Translations under genes and position numbers: made by a program
Assembly (NCBI RefSeq): GCF_007860125.1
Contig: NZ_SJPW01000006.1
Location: forward strand, 367,844-431,843
Direction: 5' to 3'
Length of the DNA: 64,000 nucleotides
Origin: Rubripirellula tenax
Lineage (GTDB): Bacteria; Planctomycetota; Planctomycetia; Pirellulales; Pirellulaceae
Part shown: piece after piece, positions 43,991-52,184 of the stretch
Layout of the letters: each line of letters starts with the position of its first letter
Numbering within the stretch: position 1 is the first letter of the stretch
Notes under the pieces: generated by a model
Databases searched by the model: none
The model's input: only the letters and a program-made list of their open reading frames with translations
Told to the model about the DNA's origin: nothing

Positions 43991-45367
43991 TCAAGAACCC
44001 TTTGATCCCAAGTGAACGAGCTTCTTGTTCACAAACTCCAAAATACCGAGATGCGAAAGCTCTCGGCCATAGCCAGAATTCTTTACGCCACCGAAAGGTA
44101 GATCAGCTTGCGATGTGGTGGGTTGGTTAATGAAGATCATCCCCGATTCGATTCTCTCGGCGATGCGTTGGCCACGATCAATGTCCCGGGTATAGATGCT
44201 TCCGCCTAGACCATACGAGGAATCGTTGGCCAATTGAATTGCCGCTTCTTCGTCATCAACAACATAAACCGTGGCTACCGGACCAAAGAGTTCTTGGTCA
44301 TAGGTCGGCATCCCAGGCGTGACGTCGGTCAAGATCGTCGGATTGAAATAAGCACCGGGCCTCGCCGGACGATCGCCACCCAGCAAAACCGTCGCACCGG
44401 CGTCAACCGACGCTTGCACTTGTTCGCTCAACGCAACCGCCGCTTGTTCCGTCGACAGAGGTGCAACGGTCGTATCGTCGTCCATCGGGTCACCGATCTT
44501 CAACACGGACATCGCTTGTTTGAACTTTGCCAGGAATTCATCGGCAACCGATTTGACGACGATGAAGCGTTTCGCAGCGACACACGACTGACCGGTGTTC
44601 GCCATTCTTCCTTTCACGGCAAACTCGACTGTCGCATCCATGTCGGCGTCTTCTAAGACAATGAATGGATCATTTCCCCCAAGTTCCAGAACGGAACGTT
44701 TCAGATTCTTGCCAGCCAGCGAAGCAACGGCCGCACCCGCTCGCTCGCTTCCCGTTAGTGAGACACCTTGAACTCGTATGTCGGAAACGATCGCCTCGAC
44801 AAAACTGGTTGGAATAAAGAGGTTCGTGTAGACACCGCTGGGCAGTCGACATTCATCAAACAAATCTGCAATGACCTGAGCGCACCTGGGAACATTTTCT
44901 GCGTGTTTCACCATCACTGCGTTTCCTGCCATGATGTTGGGTGCAGCGAATCGAGTGACCTGATAAAAGGGATAGTTCCAAGGCATCACCCCCAAAAGAA
45001 CTCCGATCGGTTCGAATCGAATAAAGACGTCTGCATCAGCGGTCTCCAATTGCTGGTTCGCCAAAAACGATTCCGCACCGTTTGCATAAAACTCAGCAAT
45101 TTGGGCGCAAAACTCGACCTCCCTTCGACTCTCAGAAATTCGTTTCCCCATCTCACGAGTGATGATCTGAGCCAAATCGTCGACACGTTGCCTGAGCAGA
45201 CTAGCGAACGCAATGACCACCTCTTTACGTTGGTCAAAGGTCGTCGTTCGCCAAGACCGATATGCCTGATCGGCAAGTTTCACCAACTCAAGCGTCTCGA
45301 CTTTTGACTGTGTTTCGAAGGCCTCGATGGTTTCGTTGTTGGCCGGGTTGATACTTACAAATTTCAC
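43991..45367 (-). CDS. NAD(P)-dependent aldehyde dehydrogenase (succinate-semialdehyde type)
   Basis: 458 residues with the full aldehyde dehydrogenase fold. The catalytic set is intact: E228 in VLELGGNDP, C262 in NTGQSCVAAKR, the cofactor lysine in VMVKHAENVP, the Asn of MPWNYPFYQ and the ELFGPVATVY motif. Length is short, as in the succinate-semialdehyde dehydrogenase subfamily. It likely oxidises succinic semialdehyde or a related aldehyde to the acid. It converges on the 4-aminobutyrate-type aminotransferase, so the two could run the GABA shunt. The direction is opposite, however, so they are not in one operon. A repeat cluster lies between them. Specificity is inferred from neighbours. 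Cytoplasmic. Confidence 0.9.
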   Translation of the reverse strand: MKFVSINPANNETIEAFETQSKVETLELVKLADQAYRSWRTTTFDQRKEVVIAFASLLRQRVDDLAQIITREMGKRISESRREVEFCAQIAEFYANGAESFLANQQLETADADVFIRFEPIGVLLGVMPWNYPFYQVTRFAAPNIMAGNAVMVKHAENVPRCAQVIADLFDECRLPSGVYTNLFIPTSFVEAIVSDIRVQGVSLTGSERAGAAVASLAGKNLKRSVLELGGNDPFIVLEDADMDATVEFAVKGRMANTGQSCVAAKRFIVVKSVADEFLAKFKQAMSVLKIGDPMDDDTTVAPLSTEQAAVALSEQVQASVDAGATVLLGGDRPARPGAYFNPTILTDVTPGMPTYDQELFGPVATVYVVDDEEAAIQLANDSSYGLGGSIYTRDIDRGQRIAERIESGMIFINQPTTSQADLPFGGVKNSGYGRELSHLGILEFVNKKLVHLGSKGS

Positions 45368-45674
45368 GAAGGGTTACCTATTTACGATCGTTCTACGTGC
45401 GAGGAATTACTTGATGTTCAACTCAGTCTACCCGCATCGCCGATCTTTTTGATGCGCGATTGTCCTTGATTGCCGTGCTGTGATCGGGTCCGACTCTCCC
45501 AGAGGGCAACGCCGTAGCCGACCCATATTTGCCGTTTCGGCGGTATGCCGCATGAAACCGGGCAACCTGCTTAGAATCGATGGAGTGTCATCGAACGTAC
45601 GAGAGTTCCGCTTGCAGTGCGCAATAAAAAACGCCACGGCTGCTCGTGGTTCAGCCGTGGCGTCGGGCGACGTG
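45368..45674. other. Intergenic region with an intrinsic terminator
   Basis: 307 bases between the aldehyde dehydrogenase start and the end of the next minus-strand gene. It contains the terminator at 45624-45663 and the presumed promoter of the dehydrogenase. Small frames here (for example 45428-45637) show no domain. Confidence 0.4.
45624..45663 (-). terminator. Intrinsic terminator of the RdgC-like gene
   Basis: ACGCCACGGCTG (45631-45642) and CAGCCGTGGCGT (45652-45663) form a perfect 12-bp stem. On the minus strand it is followed by a run of T. It lies 12 bases past the stop of the gene that ends at 45675. This is the clearest rho-independent terminator in the window. Confidence 0.9.
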
Positions 45675-46850
45675 TTACGCCGCCGCTTTTTGGTTGGAAC
45701 GGTCCGAGACGTTCAACCATTTCGTGATCTTCTTGATGTCCTTTATCCAGGCATCGCTACTTCGACGGTCACAGAAGACGTGGAAGAGACCGTCGACCGT
45801 TTCACCCAGCGTTCGGATGGCGTCGATGCGGTCTTCGTCATCGAATTCTTCGTCCTCGTCCAGGTGAATCTTCGCGCCGCTGATGCCGAACGTTTCGGCT
45901 TGAAGGGTCAGATCAAACGTGCGTCCGTCGCGAACCAACGTCATCCCCGATTTGCGGGGCAACTTGCCGGAGCGGACGGCTTGCATGGCTTCGGGCAGCT
46001 TGACCGGGGCTTCGGACGAAATCGTTTCTTTCCCGGACTCGCCCATCGGGCACTCCAGCGACAAAGTCTTTGCCAACATCAATGTGACTTCCGTCTCATC
46101 CGCTAGTGTGATCGTGTCGGATTCATTCTCAAGCGTCCACCACAACCACATCAAAAACTCGTTGCCCAAGAAATCGGGTGCGTTGGAATGTTCATTCGCC
46201 CACACGTGGCCGCCCGTCGTTTCGCCATCCAAGAAGCTGATCGGCGACAGTCCATCGATTTCGGCGTAGCGATCGGCTTCAACGGCCCAGTCTTGTGCGA
46301 TTACACCCGCGCCGAGGCGACGCAGTTCGATTTCGAATGTCCGCTCGAGTAGATCGGTACAATACGCGCTGGAGTTTCCGACCGACCCTCCAAAGTACAG
46401 CAGTCCGTTTGCGTAGTCCCAAAGCAGTGGAAACTGTTGCATGCGGCGATACTTGCCAGACGCCGTTTCGACTTCGCAGCGTTGCTCGACGGCCTCTTTC
46501 GCTTCTTTGCGTTGTGACTTTGTGGGGACACCCGACGGGCTATCCTTGGCATACCCGGCCAGTTCCATCGACAACCAGGCGGCGCGAATTGCGGCGGGGA
46601 TTTGGTTTGTATCGATCCGAACGGAAAAGTGAACTGCGTCGTTGATGACGTTCTTGGAAAGATCAAAGGCTTGATCGAAAAGGTGATCACCGGCAAGAAA
46701 ACCGACGTGGACGTTTTCCGTTGATGAGCTTTCGTTTCGTCCAGCAGCGTTTTGTGTAAAGATCTCGATGTGTTCGTCACCGAATCGGTCAGCTTGAAAA
46801 CCAGCGACGCTAAACCTTTCAAAACCTAAGCTACCGCGTAGGAATGGCAT
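45675..46850 (-). CDS. Hypothetical protein resembling RdgC
   Basis: 391 residues. The layout recalls the recombination-associated protein RdgC: an N-terminal strand MPFLRGSLGFERFSVAGF, a linker with AIRAAWLSMELAGYAKDSPS, a charged helix KSQRKEAKEAVEQRCEVE, then RRMQQFPLLWDYANGLLYFG (in RdgC a strand pair follows a basic helix here), NEFLMWLWWTLENESDTITL and a C-terminal helical part with WIKDIKKITKWLN. RdgC forms a ring around DNA and modulates RecA. The match is by overall pattern only and I put it at about even odds; otherwise the protein is unassigned. A strong terminator follows. The gene stands 185 bases downstream of the helicase, same strand, so a DNA-maintenance link is possible. Confidence 0.55.
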   Translation of the reverse strand: MPFLRGSLGFERFSVAGFQADRFGDEHIEIFTQNAAGRNESSSTENVHVGFLAGDHLFDQAFDLSKNVINDAVHFSVRIDTNQIPAAIRAAWLSMELAGYAKDSPSGVPTKSQRKEAKEAVEQRCEVETASGKYRRMQQFPLLWDYANGLLYFGGSVGNSSAYCTDLLERTFEIELRRLGAGVIAQDWAVEADRYAEIDGLSPISFLDGETTGGHVWANEHSNAPDFLGNEFLMWLWWTLENESDTITLADETEVTLMLAKTLSLECPMGESGKETISSEAPVKLPEAMQAVRSGKLPRKSGMTLVRDGRTFDLTLQAETFGISGAKIHLDEDEEFDDEDRIDAIRTLGETVDGLFHVFCDRRSSDAWIKDIKKITKWLNVSDRSNQKAAA

Positions 46851-47035
46851 AGAGGATCCCGAATTGATTGGAAGGGGGGAACAGACGACTGTGTCGTGTC
46901 GTTATCGTCGCGATGCCGCAAAGAGTTTGCCGCGAGATTGGCACGATGCACGACACGACCACGTGACAAGATCGGCAAAGATGACCTGCTGAACCAACAA
47001 CCGCTAGAGTTTGCCCAGGCGGGCAGCCAAACACA

Positions 47036-49501
47036 TCACTTGTTGCGGCGGCCCAGTTCGATCAGATCGTCGATTTCGCTTCCCGGTTGGTTCAGCATTT
47101 CGTCGGTGCTTTGCGCGTCGATCTTGCGACAGGTTTCGGTTAGCCGGTCAGCCAGTTCGTCAAGCGGATCTTCCCACGTTTCGACCGTCGATTCGATCGG
47201 CGGTATGTTCGCCATCTCATCGAGCAACAGGATCATCCGCAAACAGTGCCGAAACAGAATTCCCTCTTCCTTTTGCAGTTTGCGGGCGGTGACGTATTTG
47301 TTGAAGTCGCCGCCGAATTCCATCAACTCACCGACGATCCAAACCGGACGCACGTTCACGTCATGGACTCTTGGGAAATCGTTTCGGAACATGCGAAGAA
47401 TCTTTTCGCCGATCGTTAACGGCCAAACCTTTTCTTCGAACATCACGCGACCGAAGCCTCGGTCAACGATGTCTTCGTCCTCATCTTTTTTGGCCCCCAG
47501 TTCTTCGGACGTGGCCAGCCCGAGCGTCAACAGTTGCCCGTCAAGTCGCGTCGTTGCAAGCGTTCCTGCCGGCATATCGTCATACGACGGCATGCGACAA
47601 AACCGTGCGACCGTTCCGGGGACTTCCAACACGCTTTCAAGTGCCGCAATCCGTTCGTTAGGATCAGCGATGGCCAATTGATCGGCCAGGTAGACACCAA
47701 ACAGGGGATTGATGCTGCGGATATGCACAAGCCGTTCCAGTCGCTCGGTGGGCGTTGCGGAATCCGGTCGATAGTTTTCGACTTCGTAGCCGCGACTTTC
47801 AATCAGCTTGGGATCACGATTGTCTTCCTCGGGCTTTGGTTCCGATTTCGGTTCGTCGACTCGCATTTGATCCAGCAATTCGCCAAACAAGCCAGCGGTT
47901 TTCGCCGCCTTCTTTTCTTTGTTGGTCGGTGGCGGAGGCGGTAGTTCGGCGGCATGAGGCTTAGGTTCCAATTCGACATAGCCTGCGGACCACAGTGTGA
48001 TCAGCATTCGATTCAAGTCGCGTTGCCCTTCTTCGATTCCCTTAGGCGTCAGCAAGCGACGACCGATCATGTCGCGGATGGGTTGGACGTTGGGGTCTTT
48101 TCCGAAAAGGTAAGCAAGCAAGCGCCATGGCAATCGTCCGCGGCTTTCTAGATTCGCCGAGTCGGCGGATTGCAACTGTTCGAACTGGGCGGCGGTCCAA
48201 TACGTTTCATCGGTACGCCGTTTGGGCATCTTCTTTTTCAGTTGCTTCTTCGCCTTCATCAATCCCGGATCTTTGGTGTCTTCGGGGATCGAATCATACT
48301 TTTCTCGCCAACGATTGATTTTGACGTCGTCCTCATGCGCCAGCGCGTACACGTACCCGACGGCATCAAACTGTGGGCGACCGGCGCGGCCGAAGATCTG
48401 TTGTGCGGACGCGATCTCGCAGAGCTTCTTTTTGTCGCGCGGACCTTTCATCAAACTGGGCAACACGACCGAACGGGCAGGCAAGTTGATGCCGGCGGCA
48501 AGCGTTTCGGTGCAAACGCAAAACGCTAACAGCTTTCGCTGGAAAAGTTCTTCGACCATGCGGCGATACCTTGGCAACACACCGGCATGGTGAACGCCGA
48601 CGCCGCGCATCAGAATCTGTTTCAGCTTCGGCCCGGCACCCTCGGACATGTCGGCAGCGTGCAGATAGTCGGCAAGTTCGGCCTGGCGAATTTTATCGAT
48701 AACAGACTTGCCCTTCAGTAGCTCGGCGGTCGTCCAGCATTGCGAACGGCTGAAACAAAACATCAACGCCGGCGTACGACGATCGATCTCGTCACCGTCG
48801 GCGATCTTCTCGCAAAATTCAGGAAGCAATTCGTCGTCGACCCACGAGTACTGCAGCGGAACTTTCCGTTCGGTGCCAACGACCAATTGCAGTCGTCGGT
48901 TATGCGCGCGGGTCAGCCACGACGTGAACTCCATCGCGTTGCCGACCGTTGCGGACAACAACAGCGTGCGAATGTGAGCGGGTAGCAAACCGAGGGTCAA
49001 TTCCCAAACGACGCCTCGCTCGCGATCGTTGAAGGAGTGGAACTCGTCCATGACGACCGACGAGACGTCGGCGAAATCAAACGCTTCGGTATTGAGCAAT
49101 CGATTCAACAGAATTTCGGCGACCACGACCAACACCGGCGCATCGGGATTGACGCGACGATTGCCCGTGACCAAGCCGACTTGATCGGGCGAGAAGCCCC
49201 AGCGGACGGCCGATTCGCGAAGCTCGTCGAGTTTCTGGTCCGTCAACGCGATCAGCGGCGTGGTGTAGTACATCCGTGTGCCGGTTCGCAGCGCCTCGTA
49301 CACCGCAGCTTCGGCGATCATCGTTTTGCCGGTACCCGTCGGGGCGCATACCAAGACTCCTTGCTCGCCCGTAAAATAGGCTAACATCGCCTCTTCCTGG
49401 ACCGGATAGGGCGCGTAGGGCAGGACCTCGAAATACTCTGCCGCCAATTCATCGCGGTCGGGCACATCGCTGGTATCGGCGGCTGGGTGCTTGTTCGTCA
49501 T
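47036..49501 (-). CDS. Ski2-like superfamily 2 DEAD/DEAH helicase
   Basis: 821 residues from ATG 49501. All helicase motifs appear in order: I CAPTGTGKTMIAEA, Ia YYTTPLIALTDQK, II VVMDEFHSFND (DEFH, a DExH helicase), III LLLSATVGN, IV ALMFCFSRSQCW, V VCTETLAAGINLPARSVVLP and VI IFGRAGRPQFD. The C-terminal part has a winged-helix-like segment and a charged linker (PPPPPTNKEKKAAKTAGLFG) plus a low-complexity acidic region. The Ski2-like family unwinds RNA or DNA with 3'-5' polarity; bacterial members are poorly studied, with possible roles in RNA turnover or DNA repair. The longer frame to 49615 is unlikely. It is divergent to the glycerate kinase gene with 71 bases between starts. Confidence 0.92.
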   Translation of the reverse strand: MTNKHPAADTSDVPDRDELAAEYFEVLPYAPYPVQEEAMLAYFTGEQGVLVCAPTGTGKTMIAEAAVYEALRTGTRMYYTTPLIALTDQKLDELRESAVRWGFSPDQVGLVTGNRRVNPDAPVLVVVAEILLNRLLNTEAFDFADVSSVVMDEFHSFNDRERGVVWELTLGLLPAHIRTLLLSATVGNAMEFTSWLTRAHNRRLQLVVGTERKVPLQYSWVDDELLPEFCEKIADGDEIDRRTPALMFCFSRSQCWTTAELLKGKSVIDKIRQAELADYLHAADMSEGAGPKLKQILMRGVGVHHAGVLPRYRRMVEELFQRKLLAFCVCTETLAAGINLPARSVVLPSLMKGPRDKKKLCEIASAQQIFGRAGRPQFDAVGYVYALAHEDDVKINRWREKYDSIPEDTKDPGLMKAKKQLKKKMPKRRTDETYWTAAQFEQLQSADSANLESRGRLPWRLLAYLFGKDPNVQPIRDMIGRRLLTPKGIEEGQRDLNRMLITLWSAGYVELEPKPHAAELPPPPPTNKEKKAAKTAGLFGELLDQMRVDEPKSEPKPEEDNRDPKLIESRGYEVENYRPDSATPTERLERLVHIRSINPLFGVYLADQLAIADPNERIAALESVLEVPGTVARFCRMPSYDDMPAGTLATTRLDGQLLTLGLATSEELGAKKDEDEDIVDRGFGRVMFEEKVWPLTIGEKILRMFRNDFPRVHDVNVRPVWIVGELMEFGGDFNKYVTARKLQKEEGILFRHCLRMILLLDEMANIPPIESTVETWEDPLDELADRLTETCRKIDAQSTDEMLNQPGSEIDDLIELGRRNK

Positions 49502-49572
49502 GCGAAACAACTTACCTTGCCCAGCGATAGGCTGCGACGGGAGCAGCGTTTGTGTGCGATGACTGATCAAGA

Positions 49573-50967
49573 ATGGCGAGAGCGGCGATGAATTTAGCAC
49601 GGCAACACGCGACACAAATATGGATGGCGGGATTGGATGCGGTTCGCGCCGAGGGCCTGGTTCGGCGTGAGGTCGTTGTCGACGTCGATTCGCTGTTAAT
49701 CGATGGTCACGAATTTCATCGTAGTGACTTTGATCGAATCATCCTGGTTGGCGGTGGCAAAGCCGGCGCGGCGATGGCCGTGGGTTTGGCCCGCGCCGTC
49801 GGTGACTGGTTACCGATCGTGGGATGGATCAACGTGCCCGAAGGGACACAGTGTGATTTGCCGGGCATTCGTGTTCACCCGGCCCGACCGGCGGGAGTGA
49901 ATGAACCGACGGCCGAAGGTGTCGAGGGCGTGCTTCAGATGTTGCAGTGGGTCCGCAGTGCCGATTCACGTGACCTATGCGTCGCATTGATTTCGGGTGG
50001 CGGAAGTGCGTTGATGCCAGCGCCGATCCCGGGCGTGACTTTGTCGGACAAGTTACGGGTGACCCGATTTCTAAGCGCCGCCGGAGCCGACATTACCGAA
50101 CTGAACACGGTTCGCAAACACTTGAGCATTGTGAAGGGTGGTGGATTGCTGCGTGCCTGTCGTGCGGGTCATCTGGTCACGCTGGTGTTGTCGGATGTGC
50201 TTGGCGATTCATTGGACTTGATCGCATCGGGGCCAACGGTCCTGGACATGTCGACCGCCAGGGAAGCGCGGACCGTGCTGGAACGATTTGATCCGAATCG
50301 GACGCTTCCGTCGGCGGTCTACGCGGCTCTAGAGGGCCAGGCGGCGAGCACAGCGGATGCGGAAAACAGATGCGCCAAAAACAGTCACAACGGGGTTTGC
50401 CCGCATACGACCATCGTGATCGGAAACAATGCGGTGGCGGTTGACGAAGCGGGCGTCTGTGCGGAACGACTCGGCTACAACCACGTGATGCAATCGGCAA
50501 GAACGTGCGAAGGAAACGCCGAAGACGTTGGTCGCCACTTGGCATCCATGACGATGCAGATGTTACGTGCTGATCCCGAGGATCATCGTCTTGATTGTTT
50601 GATCACCGGGGGCGAACCGGTGGTGAAGTTGGCACCGGTCGAAGTACGCGGTCGGGGTGGACGCAATCAGCAACTGGTGTTGGCGGCGTATCAATGGCTG
50701 TGTCAAGAAAACTTATCGTCCGAGCAATGGCAGCGCATCTGCATTTTGTCGGGTGGAACCGACGGCGAAGATGGGCCGACGGACGCGGCCGGCGCCTTCA
50801 TTGATCAGAAGGTTCACGCCAAGGCCATCGCATTGAAGTTGGACGTCGCTGCGGCGCTTCAGCGGAACGACGCGTACACCTTTTTTGCTGCGGCGGGCGG
50901 TCTGTTGACGACCGGCCCAACCGGAACCAACGTTTGCGATGTAAGAGTCGCGCTGGTCACGCGATGA
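49573..50967 (+). CDS. Glycerate 2-kinase (MOFRL type)
   Basis: 464 residues (ATG 49573; ATG 49588 is possible). The MOFRL-type glycerate kinase fold is recognisable by the N-terminal DRIILVGGGKAGAAMA, the glycine loop ALISGGGSALMPAP, NTVRKHLSIVKGGGLLRAC, VLSDVLGDSLDLIASGPT, the MOFRL motif GRGGRNQQLVLAAYQW and the C-terminal SGGTDGEDGPTDAAGAF. It should phosphorylate D-glycerate at C2 using ATP, feeding glycolysis from glyoxylate or tartronate pathways. The glycerate substrate is the family assignment, not shown by the sequence here. It is transcribed from the region divergent to the helicase and ends 22 bases before a convergent small gene. Length is normal. Confidence 0.92.
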   Translation: MARAAMNLARQHATQIWMAGLDAVRAEGLVRREVVVDVDSLLIDGHEFHRSDFDRIILVGGGKAGAAMAVGLARAVGDWLPIVGWINVPEGTQCDLPGIRVHPARPAGVNEPTAEGVEGVLQMLQWVRSADSRDLCVALISGGGSALMPAPIPGVTLSDKLRVTRFLSAAGADITELNTVRKHLSIVKGGGLLRACRAGHLVTLVLSDVLGDSLDLIASGPTVLDMSTAREARTVLERFDPNRTLPSAVYAALEGQAASTADAENRCAKNSHNGVCPHTTIVIGNNAVAVDEAGVCAERLGYNHVMQSARTCEGNAEDVGRHLASMTMQMLRADPEDHRLDCLITGGEPVVKLAPVEVRGRGGRNQQLVLAAYQWLCQENLSSEQWQRICILSGGTDGEDGPTDAAGAFIDQKVHAKAIALKLDVAAALQRNDAYTFFAAAGGLLTTGPTGTNVCDVRVALVTR

Positions 50968-50989
50968 TTGTCATGCCACCAAAAGCTAG

Positions 50990-51364
50990 TTATCGCGAGT
51001 ACACGTAGAACGGCACATGGACACGCCGCGAAGTGTAGCGGCTCTGCATCATCGGCAAAGCACTCCACTGGGGACGTGAAGGTTCGTAACCGATCCAAGC
51101 GTTGTACTCCATCCGCGCCGCCCGCTGGTCGGCTCGCAGAAGTGCCCGTGCTTGACGCAATTCGTTGACACTTGAGAACGACGTTCGTGCGGATTCACTC
51201 TTGCCGGGTGACGCGTCCAAGGAATCAAACAGCTTGATTCGGTCGATAGCGTTGTCCGCGGAAAGGTCGCTGGGCGACTTAGCGACATCTTGAGCGATGC
51301 CGACACTGGCAAGTGCGAGAGAACCGACGAGAGCGGCGATTGAAAAAATGCGTCGGATTTGCAT
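50990..51364 (-). CDS. Small exported hypothetical protein
   Basis: 124 residues. The N-terminus MQIRRIFSIAALVGSLALAS with a following VGIAQ is a clear Sec signal peptide with a cleavage site after GIA or AQ. The mature part is short and charged, with a helix SSVNELRQARALLRADQRAA, then RMEYNAWIGYEPSRPQW and a terminal RRVHVPFYVYSR. The WIGYEPSRPQW and PFYVYSR pieces are reminiscent of small exported planctomycete proteins that I know only as hypothetical. No catalytic motif. Convergent to the glycerate kinase gene with 22 bases between. Envelope or extracellular location by the signal peptide; role unknown. Confidence 0.7.
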   Translation of the reverse strand: MQIRRIFSIAALVGSLALASVGIAQDVAKSPSDLSADNAIDRIKLFDSLDASPGKSESARTSFSSVNELRQARALLRADQRAARMEYNAWIGYEPSRPQWSALPMMQSRYTSRRVHVPFYVYSR

Positions 51365-51688
51365 GACGAATCCAGAGCCCCAAAGAGAGCGATAGAGAGT
51401 TCTTGTAGTTGACCAGTGGATGCATCGACGTTTGGGAGTCGCCGATCTGCGGCGAATTCCAAGGTTTGCCCGAGTTCTGGTCCGGGATGGTCGGTGGCGC
51501 GTTCTGTGAGGATCTTTCGCGGTTATTCGGGGCCTGACGGATGCGGATTCCGTGCGGGATGCGGGCGGTCGTCGGCCCGTGGGGCGCCGGATTGCCCAAG
51601 AATGCCGTCCAGTCGCTAGGACAAATCCGAACCATCAGTTACGATGGCTGCACAGTCCCACCTTTCCTTTCGATGGAGAATTCCTGCC
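51365..51688. other. Divergent intergenic region between two small exported proteins
   Basis: 324 bases with no gene that I accept. It should contain the promoters of the two small exported proteins. Nothing structured stands out. Confidence 0.3.
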
Positions 51689-51901
51689 GTGAAATCAGCT
51701 CTCGTATTGTTCCAAGCCACTATCGCAGCCTTCCTTTTGACGTTCACGTTCGGCTGCGCTCCGCCGGCGCCGATCCAAGCTGATACGTCGACGGATATTG
51801 CACCGGAAACGAGCTCGAACATGACCACCGGCGGTGAAGCTCCCGGCAGCAACATGACCACCGGCGGCGACGCACCCGCAGCCGAAGCACCGGCTGAGTA
51901 A
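51689..51901 (+). CDS. Small lipoprotein
   Basis: 70 residues from GTG 51689, which has GGAG ten bases upstream (51675-51678). MKSALVLFQATIAAFLLTF leads to the lipobox LTFTFGC, so lipid would be attached at the Cys after cleavage. The mature part is disordered and acidic, with two copies of SNMTTGGxAP (SNMTTGGEAP, SNMTTGGDAP) and an Ala/Pro/Glu-rich end. Such tiny Ala/Glu-rich lipoproteins are frequent in planctomycetes, often next to larger exported proteins, without known role. The earlier in-frame ATG (51644) adds 15 residues in front of the hydrophobic stretch and would break the signal-peptide pattern. Likely membrane-anchored facing the periplasm. Confidence 0.65.
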   Translation: MKSALVLFQATIAAFLLTFTFGCAPPAPIQADTSTDIAPETSSNMTTGGEAPGSNMTTGGDAPAAEAPAE

Positions 51902-52001
51902 CTTTCTCTGTCTGGAACGCTTTGAATCGAAGCGAAGCCTTGCGATGTGGAATCACGTCGCGGCTGCTGTGAATGGTCTTAGATTTCGCCGCTGACTGAT
52001 G

Positions 52002-52026
52002 TTTCTGCAATTTCTGATTGCAGAAA
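52002..52026. terminator. Stem-loop downstream of the lipoprotein gene
   Basis: TTTCTGCAA (52002-52010) and TTGCAGAAA (52018-52026) form a perfect 9-bp stem around TTTCTGA. There is no U-tract of length. It lies 100 bases past the stop codon. Confidence 0.4.
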
Positions 52027-52108
52027 GCGGCGACAATGGTTGGCCGTGGTCCGTGTTGTGATCACGACCGGCCGTTCGCCTTCCTACTTCTCGATCAGAT
52101 CCCGCGCG

Positions 52109-52135
52109 AGGTTCCCAGGCAATGCCTGGGAACCT
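52109..52135. repeat. Perfect palindromic repeat between convergent genes
   Basis: AGGTTCCCAGGCA and its exact inverse TGCCTGGGAACCT flank a single A. Just downstream TTCAATTGGGAA and GGGAACCT-like remnants suggest a decayed neighbour copy. It resembles dispersed REP elements and may also terminate both flanking transcripts. Confidence 0.75.
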
Positions 52136-52184
52136 TTGACTTGAGAACGTTCAATTGGGAACGTTGAATCGGGAACCTAGCCAG

